The notes beneath the pieces are model-generated. The model did not search any database and was not told where the DNA came from. It saw nothing but the letters and a program-made list of their open reading frames with translations. 59,879 nucleotides of DNA from Prasinococcaceae sp. CCMP 1430 (taxonomy: Eukaryota > Prasinodermophyta > Palmophyllophyceae > Prasinococcales > Prasinococcaceae), in assembly GCA_013416795.1 (NCBI GenBank), contig RQSC01000023.1, positions 150,714 to 210,592 of the forward strand, given 5' to 3'. How positions within the stretch are numbered: the stretch's first letter is position 1; every line of letters begins with the position of its first letter. The translations under genes were made by a program, and so were the position numbers. Below, piece by piece: positions 1-9,757 of the stretch.

Positions 1-595
1 CGCACGCGCGGGGCTAAGGGTCGCTCCGCGTGCGCGGCGCGCTGGGCGCGCGGCCGCCGTGCCGGGGAAGCCGCCGGTGGGCGCGAGAGAGAGAAGGGGG
101 TAGAGGGGATCGCGAGCCGCGAGTTGGGGAGAGAGGCGAGCGTGCACGTGCACGTGCGCGTGTGCACTCGTGCGTGGGAAGGGGGCAGTGAGTGAGTGGG
201 GCTGCAGCTGGTCCGCAGCGCCCAATTCGCGGCTGCTGGTCGCGGTCGCTCGCGGCCAGCCGCGGAGGGGAGCAGCGGGGACCGGCCGCGGGAGGGCGCT
301 CGCGGGCGGGCAGGCAGGAGAGCGCGCGCGCCCTCGCACGCGCGCTCAGCGAAAGGGTGATCGCGCCGGCCGATCTCCTGCGCCGGCCATCCAGCCTTGC
401 CATGGCGAGCTCCGGGCTCGCTGCGATGGCGCGCTGCGCGGCGCAGGGGGAGGACAGTGGACACAATGGGCGGGCGTGGCGTGCGCGGGCGGGGCGGAGC
501 AATGCGGCCTGCGCCCGCAGCAGCGGCGGCCGGTGCATCCGCCGCGCTGTGCGCGCGGCAACACGCGCGGGGATGTGCGCGCTGGGGTGGCGGGC
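1..595. other. 5' flank of the P450 gene, no supported gene
   Basis: This is very GC-rich sequence. It includes an alternating purine-pyrimidine run around 141-175 (repeated gtgcac/gtgcgc). The P450 frame stays open through it from about 170 but has no ATG before 596, so it is most likely promoter, 5' UTR or an upstream exon. Other open frames here are GC-driven. Confidence 0.5.
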
Positions 596-2500
596 ATGCG
601 CTCCGGTGCGGGCAGCACTGCCGACGGCTCCGCCGACGGTCCGTGCCCGGTCGGCATGGGGGACGAGCTGCACGCTTCGGAAACCGCGGGGGCGGACGAC
701 CGCGACGAAGCGTCGTCGTCGTCGTCGTGTCCGTACACGGCCGTGAAGGAGGGCGTCAGCGCCGTATCGGAGGGCGTGGCGAACGCAGTAAGCCTGCGCC
801 TCCCTCGCGTCGATCTCGACAGCTGGACGTTCCTGCAGAGCGTGATCAAGGCGGCGGACGCGCCCGCGGGGATGGCCGACGCCATGCTGGAATGGTCCAA
901 CGACCATGGCATGACGGTGGGCATCATCAATCGCCCCTTCGGCCCCACGTGCGTGTCCACCGTTGACCCGGCGGTTGTCGAGTACGTGTGCTACCAGAAC
1001 GCCTCCAACTACAAGGACCGCATGCTGCCTGACGCCTTCCGCTACGTCACCAAGTACAAGGGCCTCACCGGCAGCGACGGCGAGTACAACCGCCAGCACA
1101 GGCTACTGTGCCAGAAGCCCTTCCTGTACCAGCCCAACCTGCACGACTTCGCGGGGGTAATCACTGATCGGGTGAGCGCGATGATCGACGCGTGGGACGA
1201 GGCGGGGGTCGCGATGGGCGACCAGCGGGGGCAGCAGCAGCGGGGGCAGCGGGGTGGCAGCGGCGGGGCGGGGGCGGCGCACGGTGCGAGTGAGGCGCAC
1301 CCGCTGCGCGTGGACATGAACGAGATGTCGCAGCGCGTCACGCTGGACATCATCTCGTTGATCGCCTTCAACCACGACTTCCGGCAGGTGGAGCGCACGC
1401 GCCGCGAGATGCTCGCCGAGGCCACGTCGGGCGACTACGTCAACGAACCTGATGAGCTCCTGGACGCGTACAATCTGAGCAGCGAGATCATGGGGCAGCT
1501 CTTCATCACGCCGGTGCCGCTGCTTAAGTTGGCGAGCGCGCTGGGCGTGCCGAAGGTCGTGCAGCTGGAGGAGTCGTACGAAACGCTCGAGCGAGTGGGC
1601 ATGTCCATCGTGGACCAGCGGCGCGCGGTGCTTGCCGAGCGCGCCGAGCGCGATGGCGGCATCAAGGCTGAGTGCCTACTGGACACGCTGGTGACGGCCA
1701 CCAACCCTGACGGCACCCCCCTCAGCAATGACGACCTGTGGGGCGACGTGAATGACATCATGGCCGCCGGGCACCGCACGCAGGCGAGCGCCATGTGCGT
1801 GGCGCTGTACCACTTGAGCCGCGACCTGCCGCTGCTCGAGGCGGCGATGGCGGAGGTGGATACGCTAGGCGGCCGCGTGCCCACGTACGAGGACGTTAAG
1901 GAGGGCAGGCTGGAGCTCATCCAGCGCGTCGTCAAGGAGGGGCTGCGAATGTACGCGCCCATTAACCTTTTTCCCAGGCTGGCCGGCGGTGACGACGAGC
2001 TGCCCACGGGCCACACGGTCGAGAAGGGAGATTTCATTCTGTTGAGCAGCTACGCCATGGGCCGCAATCCGCGCGTGTGGAAGGACCCCATGAAGTTCGA
2101 TCCGGACCGCTTCTTGGAATCCAACTTGGTGGCGATGCAGGAGGAGCGGGGCAGCGAGCTCGGGCTCAGCGAGGAGGATGTCAAGCGCAACGTGCAGCGC
2201 ATTTTGAATGGGAGGGACTTCGTGTATACGCCCTTTGGCGCGGGGCCGCGCTCGTGCATCGGTGGGACATTCGCGCAAATGTCCGTCACCCTCATCCTGA
2301 CGACGTGCCTGCAGCGCTACCACTTCCGCCCGAGCGACAATCCGGCCCACCCGAACGGCGACGAGCTGCCGCTGAAATACGACACGACTATCGTCTTCCC
2401 GGAGGGCGTGCACATGCGCATGTGGCCGAGGGAGAAGAAGGGTGGCGAGGCAGGCGACGCGGCGGAGCTGGGTCGGCAGGCCGCCCCGGCGATGGCCTGA
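596..2500 (+). CDS. Cytochrome P450, CYP97-like (putative carotenoid hydroxylase family)
   Basis: The ORF encodes about 634 residues from the first in-frame ATG at 596; a second ATG lies at 656. P450 landmarks appear in order: a GLTGSDGEYNRQHR segment (C-helix region), an I-helix motif AGHRTQ, the K-helix ExxR in KEGLRMYAP, a PERF-like segment FDPDRFL, and the haem-binding loop FGAGPRSCIGG with the cysteine ligand. The K-helix-to-PERF stretch resembles plant CYP97 beta/epsilon-ring carotenoid hydroxylases, which act in plastids, so the N-terminal 60-80 residues (Ser/Ala/Asp-rich) could be a targeting peptide. Two things are odd. The I-helix lacks the usual acidic-Thr pair (AGxE/DTT), and a Gly/Gln-rich insert (GGQQQRGQRGG-like, about residues 212-235) sits in the middle. 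The P450 assignment is near certain. The family is inferred from similarity as I remember it. A TGTAA sits at 2609, 109 bp after the stop. Confidence 0.88.
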   Translation: MRSGAGSTADGSADGPCPVGMGDELHASETAGADDRDEASSSSSCPYTAVKEGVSAVSEGVANAVSLRLPRVDLDSWTFLQSVIKAADAPAGMADAMLEWSNDHGMTVGIINRPFGPTCVSTVDPAVVEYVCYQNASNYKDRMLPDAFRYVTKYKGLTGSDGEYNRQHRLLCQKPFLYQPNLHDFAGVITDRVSAMIDAWDEAGVAMGDQRGQQQRGQRGGSGGAGAAHGASEAHPLRVDMNEMSQRVTLDIISLIAFNHDFRQVERTRREMLAEATSGDYVNEPDELLDAYNLSSEIMGQLFITPVPLLKLASALGVPKVVQLEESYETLERVGMSIVDQRRAVLAERAERDGGIKAECLLDTLVTATNPDGTPLSNDDLWGDVNDIMAAGHRTQASAMCVALYHLSRDLPLLEAAMAEVDTLGGRVPTYEDVKEGRLELIQRVVKEGLRMYAPINLFPRLAGGDDELPTGHTVEKGDFILLSSYAMGRNPRVWKDPMKFDPDRFLESNLVAMQEERGSELGLSEEDVKRNVQRILNGRDFVYTPFGAGPRSCIGGTFAQMSVTLILTTCLQRYHFRPSDNPAHPNGDELPLKYDTTIVFPEGVHMRMWPREKKGGEAGDAAELGRQAAPAMA

Positions 2501-3148
2501 GGCGAGCGGCCTGGTGCTTACGACGGCGCGCGGGGAGCCGTGTTTTCTCATTTATATAAAAAATAATTTGGCGCTCGCCACCTACGTGCGTGGTGGTGAG
2601 GCCGCTCGTGTAAAATGATGGTGTACCAAGTACGCCAGTACCTCCTCGGTCCAGCCTCTCTTCTTGCCGCACGCCCGCGCCACTGGAGCGCCTCCAGCGC
2701 CATCCGAGTCGCGGGCATGCCCGCCGCCGCCTCTCCCTCTCCTGCCTCCAACCGCCCTCACACCCTGTGCCGCGCTCTCGGGGTACGACCACGGGAGAGT
2801 CATCAAACATTCCTTTTTGATGAGCGCTTCTCGCCTGCCGCCCCGTGCTCCCGCTCGCCCTCGCGCGTGCACGTGCGACAAACGTCGGCGCGCTTAATTT
2901 TTTTTGATTTGCCATGGTATCGTTGCGCGCAGGCGGCGGCTGGTCCGCGGCGGCGGCTGGCGCCTGCTCGCGTGGAGGCGCAGGCGCGGCAGCGGCTGCC
3001 CACGCGGCCGAGGGCCACACTGCTGCGGCCAGGCGCGTGACGCTCCCACCCGGCGCGGCTCCGACTGGGGTGTTTCAAAGGCCGCGATGGTTGGCGACGG
3101 GGGCGGCGGCGGCGGCGGAGCGCGGCTCGCGCCGCGCTCGTCGCGTGG
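2501..3148. other. Intergenic region between P450 and SET gene
   Basis: It starts with an A/T-rich 3' tail around 2548-2572 and contains TGTAA at 2609-2613, a possible polyadenylation-type signal for the P450 gene. The last about 60 bp stay open in the frame of the following SET gene and read ARAALVAW just before its first ATG, which suggests that the true start lies further upstream or in another exon. Confidence 0.4.
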
Positions 3149-4814
3149 ATGCGCGCAGGCGGCTTCTGGTGGGACGAGGCGCGGCTGGACATGGACGCCG
3201 ACGCAGCGGGCGAGGACGCCGCGGCGCGCGGCGTTGCGGCGCGCGCGGACATCGACGCGCCTACCGAAGAGCAGCTCCGTCATCAGGCGCGCGGGTCGGA
3301 CGAGGCACGGCAGCTCCAGGAGCGGCCACGAGTGGATGGGGAGGACGGGTCGGCGAAAGATGGGGAGGATGGTGGTGCAGAAGCGCAGCCGAACCCAGAG
3401 CCGACCGCCCTCGCGGTGATGCCCCTCGCGCGGCTCCTCACGTGGCGCACGTGTTGGGCGCGCGAGATGGCCGCCGCGGCAGTCGACGCGCGCGACGCCG
3501 ATGCGAATTGTAGCACTCGCAGTAGCGGCAGCTGGGTCATGCCTGCAGCGGTGGCGCTGCTGGCTGAGCGCGCCGCTGGCGAGCGGTCGGCGTGGCGGCC
3601 GTACGTCGCAGCGCTGCCCGATGGAGCCGACGTGCCGTGGCGCTGGGAGGAGGCTGACGCGCGTGCACTGCTGCGCGGCACCGACGCCCATGCTCTCGCC
3701 GAGCACATCCGCGTGTCGGCGCGCACCGAGTGGGAACGCTACGTGCTTCCAGCGGTTCGCAAGGCGGCGGCCAGGCACGGCGCCAACACCGCTGCAACTG
3801 CCACGGGGCCGAAGCCGCAGGGTGCTACGCATGCAGGCGCAAGGGACACCCGGCAGGATCGAGCCGAGACAGAAGTGGACGCGGGTGCGGGGGCACCGCT
3901 CGAGGCGCTGTATGCAGACGAGGCGCTGTGGACGCTTGACGGCTACCTACGTTGCCGCAGCCTCGTGACCAGTCGCGCATTCAACCTGCCGGCGCCCGAT
4001 GTGGCGGGCCTCGTGCCGGGCGCCGACCTTTTCAATCACGCGCCTGTGGGAAAACACACCGTGTCCTTCCAAGAGGGCGCTGCGGGCTTCCGCCTGGAGA
4101 CGGATGATGGTATCCCCGTCGAGTGCGTGTGCGTCGCCGCGCACGCCGCCGCCAAGGCAGGGCAGGAGCTCTTTCTCACCTACGGGCCGCTACCGCCAGC
4201 TGAGCTGCTTTGTCACTTCGCCTTTGTCGACGAGGTACGTGGCAGGAGCAGCTCGCGCGCTCGCACACGCGCTTGTCAGGACGGGCGTGTGCTGACTGAT
4301 GTTGGCGCCATTCGCGCCCCCACTGAAAAACAAAACACGCGCGCGCAAACAGGCCCCGTTGCGCGCAGAAGACACCGCCGTGTGCGTCTCACTGGGCGAG
4401 TTGCGAGCGGCAGCGGCGCTCGAAGGGCGCGCGGCGCTCAAGGCCGAGCCTACAGGTGCCGAGCAGCAGAGTAGCTCCGGTGCAAGCGCGAGCGAGTACG
4501 CCGTCCATGGCGACGGCTCAGCCTCGAACGACCTGCGCGCCGCTGCAGCGGCGCTCTGCGGCGGGGACGCGGCTGCCACCGCACGCACGCTTGCCGGCGC
4601 AGCACGGCGGCGCCTCGCGCGTCTGGGTGACGAGCCCGATTACAGTACCACGCCACGGTTGCGCGCGCGCGCGGTGCGCCGGCTGCGCGTGCACGAGCGC
4701 GCCGCGCTCGAGGCGCTGCTCGCTGGCACGGATGCCGAGGGCGCGGCGGATGCAGCGCCCTCCGCCGCGGCCGCAGCCGTGGCCTCAGACCAAGCTGCGT
4801 GGGACCTATTCTGA
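3149..4814 (+). CDS. SET-domain protein methyltransferase, Rubisco-LSMT/SETD type (2 exons)
   Basis: The model is join(3149..4234, 4353..4814), with a 118-bp intron (GTACGT donor, AACAG acceptor, phase 0). Exon 1 carries the C-terminal half of a split SET domain: SRAFNLP, then LVPGADLFNH (the NH of the AdoMet/knot region), GQELFLTYG, and the YGFV-like CHFAFVDE just before the intron. Exon 2 starts with APLRAEDTAVCVSLGE and has an alpha-helical RRRLARLGDEPDYSTT...RAVRRLRVHERAALEALL segment, as in the Rubisco-LSMT substrate-binding domain. The family methylates lysines on Rubisco, aldolase, actin or ribosomal proteins; the substrate here is unknown. The residues upstream of ATG 3149 (ALVAW, same frame) look conserved, so the 5' end may be incomplete. 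The middle region (about residues 200-250) is a low-complexity linker. The gene is convergent with the KH gene, 84 bp apart. Confidence 0.8.
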
Positions 4815-4847
4815 CCGAACCGTATTTCCAGTCGCTGTCGATGTTGT

Positions 4848-4859
4848 TACAGTACTGTA
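4848..4859. promoter_or_regulatory. Perfect 12-bp palindrome TACAGTACTGTA between convergent genes
   Basis: It lies 34 bp after the SET stop and 40 bp after the KH stop, with TTACA at 4847-4851 (TGTAA on the minus strand). It gives each of the two convergent transcripts a UGUA in its 3' flank. A role in 3'-end formation is inference. Confidence 0.35.
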
Positions 4860-4898
4860 TGGCCCGTCAAGCGTCTGTGTCACGCGCGCTGCGCGTGC

Positions 4899-6785
4899 CT
4901 AGCGCTGCGCCCTGGTCAGCTCCTGGAAGTTCGAGTACATGTCCTTGTAGGCGAGACCGCTGCTCGTATCCCTGCAGACGGAAGCCCCATCCCCTGCGAC
5001 AACGGCCAAGTAGAACAGCTTTTCTTGAGGCATTTCGAAAATCAATTCTCCAGCCTCATCGCGCACCTCTTTGGCTGCCAGGAGCGAGCCAAGATCTGCG
5101 CTCACATCCTGGCCGTCATCCCCTTGGTATACAATAGCCGTGTCCGAAGTCACGCGCTGTGCAAACCAGCGGTGGAGCGGGTGCTCGCCGTGCGACGGCA
5201 TCGCGGCTGCCGCGGCTGTGCTCTGCCCAGTACCACCTGAGGCACGGTGCGAGCGGTCTCGCTCTCTGTCCATGGGTCTGACATCCGGCGACCTGCTGCG
5301 ACTACGCCTCCCATGATCGCGATGTCGGCGTTCAGGCGACCGCTTGGCGCTCCCATAAGTGCGTCGGCCGTCATGACGGTGATCAGGACTACGGCTGCGG
5401 CTACGCCTGCTGTGACGGCGACGATCGGGGCTGCGGCTGCGCGGCCGACGTGCTCGCTCATGCTTGTGGTATCCTTTGCCGTGCTCCTGGTGCCTACGGT
5501 CGTCCTCGCGGCCTCTTCGCTCGGAACTCCAGCTCGCGTGCCTCTCTCGTTCCGGACTTCTACTCCACCGCGGTCTGTCGCGCTCACCTTCTTGGCCGTC
5601 GAGACGGACCTCACGTGCGCGCCCTTCTGCTTTCGCCACCACATGACAAACATGTTCGAGGCACTTCTCGACGCTCTTCGCTGAGCCGGTCACAAACAAC
5701 CCGCTATTCATGCCGTCAATGCGCACGCTATATCTCTGCTCGATGTGAATCTTCCTTGCCATCTTTTTCCCCATGACCAGCCCCATGAGCGTGTTGGGCT
5801 CGACGATGAGCCTGCGCGATACTTTTTCATCGCCGTGCTCGCCAGCGCCAGCGCCAGCGCCGCCGCCAAGAGCTGGTTCGGCGTGTTCTATAGCGCCGGC
5901 GTGAGGTTGCGAGAGCGGTTCTAGCGATGCATTATCTACGTCCACGATCTCAACAATGTGCCCCCCAACCCTCGCCCGCCGCAACAATATCTCGGCCTCT
6001 GTGATGTACGACTCGACGTCGGCCAAACGTCCGCGAATGTAGAAGTACTTGATGTGTGTGTTGGCTTCGCAGGCTACGTTCTACGTCCTCTGCATTTGTT
6101 TGATCACAGTGCCTTTGGAACCCACGAGGATCCCCTTCGCCTTCGGAGGATAGATCTCGAGGCGGCGACTGATAACACTCGGGGGGCCGTCACTGTGGCC
6201 CGCAGGCGACGCGTAGTTGACCGCAGGTGCATCGGAGGGTCGCTGCCACTGGGCCACCGCAGCTGCAACCGCACTGGGCGGCTGCGTCGGCTGCCACTGC
6301 TGCTCCGGCGCTGGTGGGCACGCCCCCGTCGATACTGGTGGAGCCGCCGGGGCGTGCTCCTCCGGGGCAGGCTGAGCATGCGACATGCCATATTCCGGAC
6401 CCGGCTGCTGCGGCGCTTGCGAGGCGGAGCCTGACTGCTCTCTGAGGAGCCTCTGGCGTTGCATCTCTGCACGCGGGTCGCGCGAGGAATGCGTGCGCAC
6501 TGGAGCCGACTCGCCGTTCACTGAAGCATCGGTAGTGAACTTGCGGTCAGGCGCTCCGGCCAGCTCGCCCTCCTCACGTGCTTCAACGGTTGCGTCAACT
6601 GGCGGAGGCGCAAGCGCAAGCCGGAGTATCTTGGTGGCTTCTGCGAGCTTGGCGCGCATGATTGCCTCGATGGACATTTGTTGTGCAGACTCCACTATGC
6701 CACTAGTGCCTGCTTCCATGCCGCCTCCCTCTGCGCCCATGCCGGCAGCGGCAACCGCTGGGCCTGCTGGGCCGGGCTGCATCAT
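4899..6785 (-). CDS. KH-domain / RS-domain RNA-binding protein interrupted by one in-frame TAG
   Basis: The first ATG is at 6785 (MMQPGPAG). The frame runs to a TAG at 6081-6083 and continues in the same frame without another stop to TAG at 4899-4901: 628 codons including the internal TAG (codon 235). The internal stop lies inside the first KH domain: RRLEIYPPKAKGILVGSKG (GxxG = GSKG), VIKQMQRT, TAG, then NVACEANTHIKYFYIRG, which completes a normal-length KH fold. A second, divergent KH-like segment follows (SRRLIVEPNTLMGLVMGKKM), then a long Arg/Ser/Asp/Glu-rich RS-like region (SPDRRRHSRRSRSRSPD) typical of splicing factors, and a conserved-looking C-terminus (HPLHRWFAQRV ... YSNFQELTRAQR). 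The likely role is nuclear pre-mRNA binding or splicing. Alternatives are a truncated 234-residue protein, a pseudogene, a base-call error or stop readthrough. Confidence 0.7.
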
Positions 6786-7410
6786 CACGGCCAGGCGGGC
6801 TTGCGCGCGCCCGCCCGACCTCGCGTGCGCGCGCCCGCCTCCAGCGCGCTCGAGGGCCGCCCGCTTCCCGAGCCCAACGCTGCGAGCGAGGCGCGCCTCT
6901 TCCGCCCCTTCCTCCCCCCACACCCCGCTTTCAATACACACGCACCGCCAGCCTCAACACCCCTCCGTGCGCACGATCGCGCGCAATCGCTGGCGCCGCG
7001 GCGACGCACCGCGCGCCGCGGCGCGTGATCCACCTGCGGTGCCGCGCGCAGCCGCGCCCCGTCGCGTCCCGCGCGCGCCGCGTGCTTGAATTGAATGGAA
7101 TGGATGCGCTCGCGACGCCCCGCCGCGATCGTGACCCCGGTGGTTGCCGTCCGACCTGAAAAGAGACCCGAAGTACGGCTTCTAAAGGGGTCTAATCAAA
7201 AGGCGCTGACCGGGGTCAGGCCACGTTTGCTCTTTTTTGCTTTCGCTCTTTTTTGCTTTTGTTCTGTTCTTTGCAAGTGAAGGGTTCTTCCGTCCGGCGG
7301 CGAGAGAGAGGAGAGCGAGCGGGAGCCGTCGCGGGGGGAGCCGTCGCCGGGGCGGGCAGGGGTGCCACACCGGGCTCGCGCCCCCGCCGGGCAGCGCGGG
7401 CGGGGGCGCG
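6786..7410. promoter_or_regulatory. Divergent intergenic region between KH and SNF5-like genes
   Basis: About 625 bp separate the two start codons, so the region should hold both promoters. There is no clear TATA box. A pyrimidine/T-rich stretch (tttgctcttttttgctttcgctc...) lies at about 7225-7275, upstream of the SNF5-like start. Confidence 0.35.
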
Positions 7411-8190
7411 ATGGCCGAACTCGTGCCACGAGGCTTCGCGCAGGGGCGGGTGGCGGTGCGCGTGGCGTGCGCGCTCCCCGGCGGCAGGTCGTATGAGGAG
7501 TGGGTGAACTGGGAGCTGCCCGCCGGGGGGGCGGTGAGTGCCAACCAGCTGCAGCGCGAGGCCAACGCCTTCGTGCAGCAGCTCGCGAAGGACGGCGCCG
7601 TGCCGGCGTCCGAGGTGGTGGGCATTGCGAAAGACATAGGTCAGCAGCTGCGCGCAGCCGCCAACAAGATGAGCTCTGGCGGCACAGGCGCGGTGGTGGG
7701 GGCAGAGGAGCTCTACCTCATGCGCGCCGATGTTGCGCTGCCGGGGGAGAGCGGGGGGCCCGGGCGCGCGGCCGAGGACGACAAGGAGCGCAATGCGATC
7801 GGGGACCAGTTCGTGTGGGACGCCACTGGCCCGCATGCGGACCTCGACGCATTCGCGGCGGTGACATGTGAGGAGGCAGGCCTGCCGCGCGTTGCGGCGG
7901 CGTCGCTGGCAGCAGAACTGCGCTCCGAGGCGCTCGAGGCGCGACGGCTAGCCGGGTCTGACCCCTCGCTGCTCGCGTACGCCCCCAAGGCCAGCGGGCG
8001 TGGTGCGACGCGTCGAGGGCAGGTGGCACAGGCGGAAGCGACCGAAAAGGGCTCGCAGCGCATCGCGCCGCTGACGCTGCACGAGGACATGAGCACCACG
8101 GGCATCATACGGGCCGAGCGTGACGCCGTGCTGTGGGGGCCGACGATTGAGTCCCTATCGGGGGGTGCCGGCGATGAGGACTACGACTAG
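7411..8190 (+). CDS. SNF5/SMARCB1-like protein
   Basis: The ORF encodes 259 residues from ATG 7411 (MAELVPRGF); the upstream open frame lacks an ATG. Two degenerate repeats match the SNF5 pattern. The first is WVNWELPAGG...FVQQLAKDGAVP...VVGIAKDIGQQL. The second is GDQFVWDATGPHADLDAFAAVTCEEAGLP..VAAASLAAEL, close to the DQFxWD...FA...C.eLgL...IA.sI consensus of SNF5/INI1/BSH. SNF5 proteins are core subunits of SWI/SNF-type chromatin remodelers, and the repeats bind partner subunits. The tail ends in a short acidic GAGDEDYD. The protein is small but comparable with plant BSH. The first repeat is divergent, so the call rests mostly on the second. Confidence 0.6.
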   Translation: MAELVPRGFAQGRVAVRVACALPGGRSYEEWVNWELPAGGAVSANQLQREANAFVQQLAKDGAVPASEVVGIAKDIGQQLRAAANKMSSGGTGAVVGAEELYLMRADVALPGESGGPGRAAEDDKERNAIGDQFVWDATGPHADLDAFAAVTCEEAGLPRVAAASLAAELRSEALEARRLAGSDPSLLAYAPKASGRGATRRGQVAQAEATEKGSQRIAPLTLHEDMSTTGIIRAERDAVLWGPTIESLSGGAGDEDYD

Positions 8191-8338
8191 CTCCTAGTTT
8201 GAGGCGCGGCTGTGCCCGCCCGCGCGCGAGAGCTCGACCTGCACAACGCAGTATGCTCGCACGCCGCGCGCCGTGGTATTAGGGGGGTCGCGTTATTATC
8301 CTTGCACGCGCGCAGCAGCAGCGCGCCTACGCCACGCT

Positions 8339-9487
8339 TCACAGCAGCCCAATGAGCGCGTGCGGCCATGGCACCAACAGCGCGAGCGGCTGCACCCTCA
8401 GCAGCGCAGGCGAGGCGGGTCCACCTGGGAACACGGTCGCCACGTCGAGCTCGAGCTCAGCGTCGAAGGTGTCGGCCTCTGCCCCCGCTTCTCCGAGAGC
8501 ACTGCCATCCCTGCCACCAGCCGCAGCGACGGCGACTCGAAGGCGTTTAGTGGAGGCGCTGGCGAGCTCGAGTACGAGCGTCGAGTAGCTGCGTGGGTCC
8601 GGTCATAGCGCTGGCCGCGTCAGCACGCAGGGGCGCGGTTTCGTGCGGCCAGGTAGGCGGGCGCACGCGCAGCGTCGGCTGCGCTAACGCAACTCGGTTG
8701 ATGCGCGAAGAACCCTTCGCTTGCACGCTGCGGTGCCAGAATCAGGAATTGCGCCGGAGCCAGCACCACCACTTGCGGCCCCCGCGACGGCGAACGCGCT
8801 GTCCGTCGCGTGCAGCTCTACGTGCGCCACATCTCCGCTCCCGCGCAGCACCACAGCATCGAACGCATCCTCAGCCCCACCCACAGAGTAGCACACGTGG
8901 TGTGGGTACACGGGCGTGGGATCCGCTCCTGCGATGACAAAGGACGGGCTGCAGTGCGCCTCGGCGCTGCCGGCACGATCGCACCCGCGCGCCTCTGCAC
9001 CCGCACGAGTGCCTTGGCCACTCTCTGCCGCATCACCGACACTCACAGCCCGCGCATTCACACGATAGGACGCGTGGCATACCAGGTTCAGTAGAAGAGA
9101 GGCGCGCCAGTCCACTGCGGCAGCCACGCCGGTCCTGAGGAGCGTGTCAGGCAGCGGTGGTAGCTTCGGCCCGCATCGTCGCACAAAGAAAGGCTCCGAC
9201 TCGCCTTCGACCGCGTCGACCGGCACGAAGAAGAGCATGTCATCGCACGCAAGGCTGCGCTGCGAAGGCGGCGGCGACAGGAACAGCAGCGACATGGCAC
9301 TACTCCAGAACGCAGACGCTGCTGCGGCGCTCTCGTTTGCACTCCTGTCACGCCCGCTCCCGCCGCCCGCCGCCGCCGCGCTCGCGCAGCGGCGCCGCAG
9401 CAGCGCCAGCAGCAGCTCGCCGCGCGCGCCCGCAGCCGCCTGCAGCCGCGGTGACAGCGACGGAAGGCACGGCGCCGCGCCTTCCAT
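8339..9487 (-). CDS. KIAA0930 / DUF2045 family protein (2 exons)
   Basis: Model: complement(join(8339..8588, 8727..9487)), 336 residues from ATG 9487 (MEGAAPCL). The intron is 138 bp (donor GTGCAA, acceptor ACGCAG, phase 2), and total coding length is divisible by three. Similarity to animal KIAA0930 runs in order: AFWSSAMSLLFL, DDMLFFVPVD, FFVRRCGPKLPPLPD, VDWRASLLLNLVCHASYRVNARAV, PTPVYPHHVCYSVGGAEDAFDAVVL, GDVAHVELHATDS, and in exon 2 YSTLVLEL and LLRVQPLALLVPWPHALIGLL at the end. The function of the family is unknown. Exon 1 is well supported. The exon-2 join is inferred from phase and a weak C-terminal match. A poly-Ala region (about residues 25-60) separates the first two motifs. Confidence 0.65.
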
Positions 9488-9757
9488 CGCTGGTGGTGCC
9501 CGCCTGCCGCCTCGCGCGCGCGGTATGCACCGCCCCCGCCAGCTCACATATCTGCAGGCTTCCTCCGACGTGGAAAGTAGAAACCGTGCACGGACCTTAT
9601 GCAAGGCAAACGCCGGGGCGCGCATACCGGAATGCGAGGCGCCACAAAGCGCGCGCACTGCGCGCGCGAGTCGGCGCGAGGCGGCGCTCGTCCACAGCTG
9701 CCCGGCGTCCTGCCTCGTCCCCTCGCCCTCCGAGCCGCCCGGCCTGGCTGCGAGGCG

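Noticed and set aside
170-595. N-terminal extension of the P450
   Set aside because: The frame is open but begins with GTG and has no ATG until 596.
14-1099. Minus-strand ORF over the P450 5' region
   Set aside because: Low-complexity Arg/Ala frame opposite conserved P450 sequence.
6060-6100. Micro-intron removing the TAG in the KH gene
   Set aside because: The available GT...AG pairs are 11 or 27 nt and either shift the frame or delete the KH helix after GSKG.
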